The notes beneath the pieces were generated by a model. It searched no databases, was not told where the DNA came from, and saw nothing but the letters and a program-made list of their open reading frames with translations. The translations under genes and the position numbers were made by a program. A stretch of DNA of 64,000 nt from Scatavimonas merdigallinarum (lineage in GTDB: Bacteria; Bacillota; Clostridia; Oscillospirales; Acutalibacteraceae): positions 5,033 through 69,032 of the forward strand of contig DVFW01000014.1 in NCBI GenBank assembly GCA_018713055.1, in the 5' to 3' direction. Positions 58,575 through 64,000 of the stretch are shown here, one piece after another; the first letter of the stretch is position 1, and every line of letters starts with the position of its first letter.

Positions 58575-59843
58575 ATGGGCGTATTTGACGAACTGAAGGC
58601 AAGGGGCATGATTGCCCAGACAACAAACGAGCAACAGGTCAGGGATCTGCTCAACAACCACAAAACGGTGTTTTACATTGGGTTTGACCCTACGGCGGAC
58701 AGCCTGCATGTGGGCCATTTTGTACAAATTATGGTGATGGCGCATATGCAAAGGGCCGGGCATGTTCCCATTGCATTGTTTGGCGGAGGAACCGGCATGG
58801 TCGGCGACCCCAGCGGAAAAAGTGATATGCGGAAAATGCTTACAAAGGAAAGGATCGACCACAATATTCGCTGTTTTCAAAAACAAATGTCGCGCCTGAT
58901 CGATTTTTCAGACGGAAAGGCCATTATGGTTAACAATGCCGACTGGCTGCTTGATTTAAATTATATTGCATTTATCCGCGAAATCGGCGTGCATTTTTCC
59001 GTTAATAAGATGCTCGCCGCAGAATGCTACAAGCAGAGGCTTGCGCGTGGCGGGCTTACCTTTTTTGAACTAAATTATATGCTGATGCAGAGTTACGATT
59101 TTTATGTGTTGAACCAGAAATACGGGTGCCAGCTCGAGCTTGGCGGCGACGACCAATGGAGCAACATTATAGGCGGCGTGGAGCTGATTAGACGAATTGC
59201 CGCAAAAGAAGCGGAGCAGACCGGAAAACCGATCCCCAAAACGGCGGAATCATTTGGTATGACATTTACGCTGCTTACTACAAGCGAAGGAAAGAAGATG
59301 GGAAAAACAGAAGCCGGTGCAGTATGGCTGGATCCGGAAAAAACCAGCCCATATGCATTTTATCAGTACTGGCGGAATATAGCAGACGCAGATGTGGAAC
59401 GTTGCCTGAAAATACTGACCTTTCTTCCACTTGAAGAGATTGGTGCGCTTGCAAAGCTGCAGGGCAGTGAAATAAACCGCGCGAAAGAGGTGCTTGCCTT
59501 TGAGGTAACAAAGCTGATCCACGGGGAGGAAGAAGCACAGAAAGCACAAGGTGCGGCAAAGGCGTTGTTTGAAGCGGGCAAAAGCGCGCAGGACATGCCC
59601 TCCACCACTTTAACGCAGAGCGATTTTACAGACGGCCGGGTTACAGTGGTTGACTTGTTGCTGAAAACAAAGCTTGCACCGTCTAAAAGTGAGGCGCGCA
59701 GGCTGATTTTGCAGGGCGGCGTGATGGTAGAGGATCAAAAAGTAACAGAACCGGGCGCCTGCGTTACAGCGGCCCAATTTCAGGAAAAGGGCTTTATTGT
59801 CATGAAAAAGGGGAAAAAGGCTTTCCATAAAATCTGCCTGTAA
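58575..59843 (+). CDS. tyrS: Tyrosyl-tRNA synthetase
   Basis: 422 residues, ATG 58575 behind CAGGAGG. Class I motifs: FYIGFDPTADSLHVGHFVQI (HIGH-type as HVGH) and KKMGKTEAGAVWLDPEKTSPYAFYQYW (KMSKS-type as KMGKT); GGDDQWSNIIGG is the tyrosine-binding region. The last ~70 residues are an S4 RNA-binding domain (KLAPSKSEARRLILQGGVMVEDQKV). It charges tRNA-Tyr and is T-box-controlled. Confidence 0.98.
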   Translation: MGVFDELKARGMIAQTTNEQQVRDLLNNHKTVFYIGFDPTADSLHVGHFVQIMVMAHMQRAGHVPIALFGGGTGMVGDPSGKSDMRKMLTKERIDHNIRCFQKQMSRLIDFSDGKAIMVNNADWLLDLNYIAFIREIGVHFSVNKMLAAECYKQRLARGGLTFFELNYMLMQSYDFYVLNQKYGCQLELGGDDQWSNIIGGVELIRRIAAKEAEQTGKPIPKTAESFGMTFTLLTTSEGKKMGKTEAGAVWLDPEKTSPYAFYQYWRNIADADVERCLKILTFLPLEEIGALAKLQGSEINRAKEVLAFEVTKLIHGEEEAQKAQGAAKALFEAGKSAQDMPSTTLTQSDFTDGRVTVVDLLLKTKLAPSKSEARRLILQGGVMVEDQKVTEPGACVTAAQFQEKGFIVMKKGKKAFHKICL

Positions 59844-59885
59844 GCAATAGAGGGGAACGTAATTAAGGAAAGGTGGAACATACGG

Positions 59886-60305
59886 ATGAAAAAGCTTTTT
59901 TCGGAATTTAAAGATTTTATTATGCGGGGGAACGTAATGGATCTGGCGGTTGCCGTGATCGTAGGCGCTGCGTTTCAGGCAATTATCAGTTCCCTGGTGG
60001 ACGATGTTTTGTCGCCGTTTATTGGGATATTTGTCAACCTGGACTTTAAGGACCTGGTTATTACGCTCAACGGCGTAGATATCCGTTATGGCGCATTTAT
60101 CACGGCAGTCATTACATTTTTGATTACGGCGTTTGTTATATTCCTGCTGATCAAGGGAATAAATAAACTCATGGATCTTGGAAAATACCTGAAAAAGCAG
60201 GAAGAAGAAAAAGCCCCGGCAACAAAGGTTTGCCCATTTTGCTGCAGCGAAGTTGACATAAGGGCAAGCCGTTGCCCGCACTGTACTTCTCAGCTTGAAG
60301 AATAA
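59886..60305 (+). CDS. mscL: Large-conductance mechanosensitive channel with zinc-ribbon tail
   Basis: 139 residues, ATG 59886 behind AAAGGTGG. The N-terminus FKDFIMRGNVMDLAVAVIVGAAFQAIISSLVDDVLSPFIG is the conserved first helix of MscL; a second membrane helix is at about 74-95 (GAFITAVITFLITAFVIFLLIKGINKL). The C-terminus carries CPFCCSEVDIRASRCPHCTSQL, two CxxC pairs as in a zinc ribbon, found in many Firmicutes MscL proteins but not in E. coli. The channel releases solutes during osmotic down-shock. Confidence 0.96.
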   Translation: MKKLFSEFKDFIMRGNVMDLAVAVIVGAAFQAIISSLVDDVLSPFIGIFVNLDFKDLVITLNGVDIRYGAFITAVITFLITAFVIFLLIKGINKLMDLGKYLKKQEEEKAPATKVCPFCCSEVDIRASRCPHCTSQLEE

Positions 60306-60320
60306 AGGAGAATTTTTTGT

Positions 60321-61310
60321 ATGGCACCCAGAAAAAGCGCCTTTCACAAATTTAAGAAAAATGTTGACCAGAGGGACGTTCTGATTGCGGCAGGCATTTT
60401 GGTGTATGCAGCGGCGTTGATGATTATGATTTTGTTCGCCGTCAGCGCGGGCCCCCAAATTGCGGCCAGACAGACGCAAACCGTCCAAAAAAATGTGACG
60501 GTGCCGGAGTATTCTGAAGAATCAAAGGCGTACACTACTGTAGAGATTGACCAAAACAGTATGTACAGAGGGCCGCTGATTCTGGTGAACAACGATTATC
60601 AAAGTGAAGTTGACGGCATAAACCTTGTGAACCTGATGGAAGAATCAAACGGGACCTATCAGGTAACGGACTATAATGCGCAGATCAATGGCGGCGCTGT
60701 CATGGAAAATGTTAATGCCATGTTTGGGGATTTTTACAAGGCGGCCGGTGACAATGATGTGATGATCAACAGCGGTTATCGCAGTAAAGAGATACAACAG
60801 GAAATTTATGATAATACAATTACCGCACAGGGAGAGGAAGGGGCAAGCTGGGTTTCAAAACCAGGTTTTAGCGAACATCAGACGGGCTACGCGTTTGATC
60901 TTTCTCTTTTGACAGACGACGGAATTATAGAAGAATTTACAGGTGAAGATAAATACGCCTGGATTGCAGAAAATTGTGCGCGTTATGGGTTTGTTGTGCG
61001 CTACAATGATAGTAAAAAGGATATAACAGGGATTTCAAATGAGCCTTGGCATTTCCGTTATGTTGGGCAGATTCATGCGGCTTATATGACGCAAAATAAT
61101 CTATGCCTGGAGGAGTATATCGACCTGTTGCGTTCCTATACAGTGGACGAGCCGTTAATAATTAAAGACCTTTTCCTTAAAAATCATATGGTTTATTTTG
61201 TGAAGGCGGATGAGAGCGGCAAAACAAAAGTGCCTGTTCCTTCGGAGCAGGATTATGAAATATCCGGCAACAATGTAGACGGCTACATTGTGACCTGTAA
61301 AATGAACTGA
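60321..61310 (+). CDS. Membrane-anchored D-alanyl-D-alanine carboxypeptidase (VanY family)
   Basis: 329 residues, ATG 60321 behind AAAGGAG. One membrane segment at about 19-42 (VLIAAGILVYAAALMIMILFAV) is followed by a VanY/peptidase M15 domain: DVMINSGYRSKEIQQEIYD, KPGFSEHQTGYAFDLSL (zinc ligands His and Asp of SEHQTGxxxD) and ISNEPWHFRYVGQIHA (catalytic Glu and zinc His). It trims the terminal D-Ala of peptidoglycan stem peptides. No vancomycin-resistance genes are nearby, so a housekeeping role is likely. It ends at a shared terminator with glyS. Confidence 0.94.
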   Translation: MAPRKSAFHKFKKNVDQRDVLIAAGILVYAAALMIMILFAVSAGPQIAARQTQTVQKNVTVPEYSEESKAYTTVEIDQNSMYRGPLILVNNDYQSEVDGINLVNLMEESNGTYQVTDYNAQINGGAVMENVNAMFGDFYKAAGDNDVMINSGYRSKEIQQEIYDNTITAQGEEGASWVSKPGFSEHQTGYAFDLSLLTDDGIIEEFTGEDKYAWIAENCARYGFVVRYNDSKKDITGISNEPWHFRYVGQIHAAYMTQNNLCLEEYIDLLRSYTVDEPLIIKDLFLKNHMVYFVKADESGKTKVPVPSEQDYEISGNNVDGYIVTCKMN

Positions 61311-61317
61311 AACAGAA

Positions 61318-61364
61318 CAAATTAAAGGGGATCGGCTTTTTTAAAGCCAATCCCCTTTAATTTG
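61318..61364. terminator. Bidirectional terminator between the VanY gene and glyS
   Basis: AAATTAAAGGGGATCGGCTTT pairs almost completely with AAAGCCAATCCCCTTTAATTT (one mismatch); the ends are A- and T-rich on both strands, matching convergent transcription. Confidence 0.93.
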
Positions 61365-61390
61365 TTGCAGTCTGCAGTAAAACCATTTGC

Positions 61391-62764
61391 TTAAAAATAA
61401 GTCTTTGTACGAATATATTCGCATAGGCTGTCAATGGGAATTCTGTCCTGCTTCATGGTATCGCGTTCACGAACGGTCACACATCCGTCTTCTACGCTGT
61501 CAAAGTCATAAGTAATACAATACGGCGTACCAATTTCATCCTGACGGCGGTAACGCTTACCAATTGAACCGGCGTCGTCAAATTCCGCCATAAAATGCTC
61601 CGAAAGCATGGTATATACAGCGCCGGCTTTTTCAGAAAGCTTTTTGGAAAGCGGTAAAACGGCCGCTTTATAGGGCGCCAGAGCAGGATGCAGGCGCATA
61701 ACGATACGCGTGTCTTTTTCATCTATGACCTCTTCGTCATATGCGTCGCACAAAAATGCAAGCGCAACCCGGTCTGCACCCAGAGAAGGTTCAATTACAT
61801 ACGGTACATAACGCGTATTATCTTCCGGGTCAAAATACTCCAGGCTTTTGCCGGAATGCTCCTGGTGCTGTGTCAGATCATAATCGGTGCGGTCGGCAAT
61901 ACCCCAGAGCTCACCCCAGCCAAACGGGAAGAGAAATTCAATATCCGTTGTAGCTTTGGAATAAAAGGCCAGTTCTTCCTTTGCATGGTCGCGCAGGCGA
62001 AGGTTTTCCTCTTTCAGGCCAAGCGACAACAACCAGTTTTTGCAAAAATCTTTCCAGTAGTAAAACCAATCCAGATCGGTTCCTGGTTTACAGAAAAATT
62101 CCAACTCCATTTGTTCAAATTCACGAATACGGAAAATAAAATTCCCCGGTGTGATTTCATTACGAAAAGACTTTCCCACCTGCGCTACGCCGAAAGGAAG
62201 CTTTCTTCTGGTGGTTCGCTGGATATTTGCAAAGTTTACAAATATACCCTGCGCGGTTTCAGGACGAAGATAAAGCTCGTTTTTGGAGTCTTCCGTTACA
62301 CCCTGAAAGGTTTTGAACATTAGGTTAAATTTGCGGATGTCTGTAAAATTCTTGCCGCCGCATTCCGGGCAGGCAATAGCATGGTCGCGAATATAGGCGG
62401 CCATTTCCTCAAACGTCATATTATTGGCGTCTGCGCCCGAATCTTCAATCAGTTTGTCTGCACGGTGGCGCGTTTTACAATCCTTACAATCCATTAAAGG
62501 GTCGGAAAACCCTCCCACATGGCCGGAAGCCACCCATACCTGTGGATTCATTAAAATAGCGCTGTCAAGCCCCACGTTGTAACGGCTTTCCTGTACGAAT
62601 TTTTTAAGCCATGCATTTTTTACGTTGTTTTTAAACGCAACGCCCAAAGGGCCGTAATCCCATGCGTTAGAAAGCCCGCCGTAAATTTCCGACCCGGCGT
62701 ACACAAAGCCTCTGTTTTTACACAGCGCTACAATTTTATCCATGGTCTTTTTACTGTTGTCCAT
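61391..62764 (-). CDS. glyS: Glycyl-tRNA synthetase (dimeric type)
   Basis: 457 residues, full length for the single-chain alpha2 type rather than the two-subunit bacterial type. ATG at 62764 on the reverse strand, behind AAGGAAAGG. Motifs: VALCKNRGFVYAGSEIYGGLSNAWDYGPLG at the start, LMNPQVWVASGHVGGFSDPLMDCK, LRPETAQGIFVNFANIQRTTRRKLPFGVAQVGKSFRNEITPGNFIFRIREFEQMELEFF (class II motif 2) and VIEPSLGADRVALAFLCDAYDEE (motif 3). Unlike alaS, thrS and tyrS in this window it has no T-box leader. Confidence 0.98.
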   Translation of the reverse strand: MDNSKKTMDKIVALCKNRGFVYAGSEIYGGLSNAWDYGPLGVAFKNNVKNAWLKKFVQESRYNVGLDSAILMNPQVWVASGHVGGFSDPLMDCKDCKTRHRADKLIEDSGADANNMTFEEMAAYIRDHAIACPECGGKNFTDIRKFNLMFKTFQGVTEDSKNELYLRPETAQGIFVNFANIQRTTRRKLPFGVAQVGKSFRNEITPGNFIFRIREFEQMELEFFCKPGTDLDWFYYWKDFCKNWLLSLGLKEENLRLRDHAKEELAFYSKATTDIEFLFPFGWGELWGIADRTDYDLTQHQEHSGKSLEYFDPEDNTRYVPYVIEPSLGADRVALAFLCDAYDEEVIDEKDTRIVMRLHPALAPYKAAVLPLSKKLSEKAGAVYTMLSEHFMAEFDDAGSIGKRYRRQDEIGTPYCITYDFDSVEDGCVTVRERDTMKQDRIPIDSLCEYIRTKTYF

Positions 62765-62814
62765 CGTGTTAATCCTTTCCTTAACGAAAATATAACAAAT
62801 TTATACTCTATAAT

Positions 62815-62843
62815 ATATTAATGTCAAAAAGGGGGGATGTCAA
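62815..62843 (-). promoter_or_regulatory. Promoter of glyS
   Basis: On the reverse strand, TTGACA (62843-62838), 17-base spacer, TAATAT (62820-62815), about 50 bases before the start codon. A second TTGACA lies at 62827-62822. Confidence 0.75.
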
Positions 62844-63210
62844 GCAGAAGCACGCAGTAACCCGTTTTGCGGGATTCATTGAAACCGCAGGGGCATATTT
62901 TTATTTAAAAAAACTGGGAATGGTTTACATAAAAGTTTGCTACATGCCGTTTTGTGTTTCCGTTTATCGGCATAATCCATAAAAAAAGAAAAAAAACTTT
63001 GTGTGCTTTTAAGCGGAAAAATATCTGTAATTCAACAAATTTGGTTTGCATTTCACAGGAAAAAACAGTATAATTATTACAATTTGGAGCATCTTGCTCC
63101 GAACAGCGGCGAATGGTATGTATCTGTGGGAAAATATGGCTGTAAAACCGCAGTAAATTTGCCGGACTGCCGCAGAATTTAGGATTTTTTGAAATGAAAG
63201 GATGGAACAA
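62844..63210. other. Intergenic region with a promoter for the dockerin-cohesin gene
   Basis: No gene is visible between glyS and the next forward gene. TTGCAT (63046-63051) with a 17-base spacer to TATAAT (63069-63074) is a good forward promoter, implying a leader of about 130 bases. No riboswitch was recognised in that leader. Confidence 0.6.
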
Positions 63211-64000
63211 ATGAAAAAGCAAGCAAGAAAATGCGTTGCGCTGCTTGTTGTGTTTTCCATTTTGCTAAGCATGATGTGCTTAAGTGCGGTTGCAGTGGAA
63301 GCAGACGACAGCGCAGTAGCAGATAACGTCACCGTGCTTAAGTATGGCGATGTAAACGATGATGGAATCGTTTCAACCAGAGATGCATTGGAAATGCAAA
63401 AACACATTGCATCTATGCTTGTCCTGACTGGCGACGCTTTTGTTGCAGGTGATGTAAATGGGGACGGCAAGGTCACTGTAGCAGATGTTTTACTGGTACA
63501 GCGGTATGTGGCAAAAGAAATAGACAAGTTCCCTGTGGAAGAAAAACCAACGGATCCACCGACGCAGCCGACAGACCCACCGACAAAACCCACCGACCCG
63601 CCGACGCAGCCGACGGATCCACCGACAAAACCCACCGACCCGCCGACGCAGCCGACGGACCCACCGACAAAACCCACCGACCCGCCGACAAAACCCACCG
63701 ACCCGCCGACACAGCCGACGGATCCACCAACCAAACCCACCGACCCGCCGACACAGCCAACACAGCCGACAACACCCCCGGCAGGCGGCGTGACGGTCAA
63801 TGGTGAGGAGGCCTGCGTGGGCGACCAGGTTGTCTATACGGCAAAGCTGCAGGCAGACCAGTTGGTGGCAGGAATAAATGCGCATATTGACTATACGGAA
63901 AGTGTCCTCAAATTTTCAGATGCGACAATTGAGGCTTCTAAACGGGAATTGTTCCCGGTGCTGTGCATGGGAAGCATTGTATGGAACTTTGAGCCGATTG
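63211..64000 (+). CDS. Secreted dockerin-linker-cohesin-like protein (3' end outside window)
   Basis: The frame is open to the window edge (263 codons visible). ATG 63211 follows AAAGGATGG. Signal peptide: KCVALLVVFSILLSMMCLSAVAVEA. Residues ~45-105 are a type I dockerin with two calcium loops (YGDVNDDGIVSTRDALEMQKHI and AGDVNGDGKVTVADVLLVQRYV). Residues ~112-189 are a linker of repeated TDPPTQP/TDPPTKP units. From about 190 a cohesin-like domain begins (VTVNGEEACVGDQVVYTAKLQADQLVAGINAHIDYTESVLKFSDATIE). Dockerin-cohesin pairing holds cellulosomes and related surface complexes together, so a protein with both could link a scaffold to further parts. The dockerin is at the N-terminus, whereas it is usually C-terminal. 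Confidence 0.85.
   Translation, partial: MKKQARKCVALLVVFSILLSMMCLSAVAVEADDSAVADNVTVLKYGDVNDDGIVSTRDALEMQKHIASMLVLTGDAFVAGDVNGDGKVTVADVLLVQRYVAKEIDKFPVEEKPTDPPTQPTDPPTKPTDPPTQPTDPPTKPTDPPTQPTDPPTKPTDPPTKPTDPPTQPTDPPTKPTDPPTQPTQPTTPPAGGVTVNGEEACVGDQVVYTAKLQADQLVAGINAHIDYTESVLKFSDATIEASKRELFPVLCMGSIVWNFEPI
63547..63771 (+). repeat. Tandem 21-bp repeats encoding a proline/threonine linker
   Basis: About ten units of seven codons encode TDPPTQP or TDPPTKP with almost no sequence drift, which points to recent expansion. Copy number may vary between strains or be misassembled. Confidence 0.92.

Noticed and set aside
63009..63800. 263-codon reverse-strand frame rich in GGSVGxVGG
   Set aside because: It is the antisense reading of the proline/threonine linker repeats and of the forward dockerin gene.

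Overview
The window is chromosomal DNA of a Gram-positive, anaerobic, gut-type Clostridium relative, most likely in the Oscillospiraceae/Ruminococcaceae. The evidence is three T-box leaders on aminoacyl-tRNA synthetase genes, a SAM-I riboswitch on metK, a SpoIID homologue, dapL (the LL-DAP aminotransferase route to diaminopimelate), ThyX instead of ThyA, and secreted proteins with dockerin, cohesin-like and starch-binding modules. No rRNA, tRNA, integrase, transposase or cas gene was recognised.

Positions 1-18189 are the right-hand, late part of a prophage whose left side lies outside the window. Order: end of portal protein, Prp-type cysteine protease, scaffold, N4-gp56-type major capsid protein, small head-completion proteins, a 633-residue structural protein, a repeat-bearing virion protein, a 2641-residue polyvalent virion protein (HEIGH metalloprotease motif plus MuF C-terminal domain), an SGNH-hydrolase appendage protein, a CHAP endolysin and two small membrane proteins including a phiLC3-type holin. 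No tape-measure, tail-tube or sheath gene is visible, so the layout suggests a short-tailed (podovirus-like) phage. Scaffold and capsid share an N-terminal FDLQLF motif that resembles the site cut by Prp in ribosomal protein L27, so the three genes probably form a proteolytic maturation module.

Positions 18190-23643 are an accessory stretch: a secreted protein of starch-binding modules without an enzyme domain, a small type I-C-like CRISPR array without cas genes, a conserved cysteine-containing protein that seems to have lost its start next to the array, a ferritin-like protein and an amidase.

Positions 23741-31129 are a compact forward cluster: thyX-tmk (dTMP/dTDP synthesis), DUF2156 and GNAT proteins, a DJ-1 protein, 5-formyl-THF cyclo-ligase, MltG and a U32 protein of the tRNA-hydroxylation type. 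Then come T-box-alaS, spoIID (reverse strand), a membrane protein, a leucine-rich-repeat dockerin protein, T-box-thrS, a DUF4358 protein, metK with its SAM-I riboswitch and rny (both reverse), and gap.

Positions 46152-54965 hold an ANTAR regulator, carA, a single reading frame joining carB to dapF, pyrG and dapL: carbamoyl phosphate and CTP synthesis mixed with the last steps to meso-diaminopimelate. After it come a YgiQ-type radical SAM protein, a secreted metallo-beta-lactamase-fold protein with its DUF3006 partner (a 53-codon gene), T-box-tyrS, mscL, a VanY-type carboxypeptidase, glyS (reverse), and the start of a secreted dockerin-linker-cohesin protein cut by the window edge.

Most interesting points: the CarB-DapF fusion that keeps a ribosome-binding site at the junction; the phage Prp module; the giant phage protein; and the orphan CRISPR array ending in a perfect 15-bp hairpin beside a start-less gene. 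Family assignments come from recognising motifs by eye; no database search was run.
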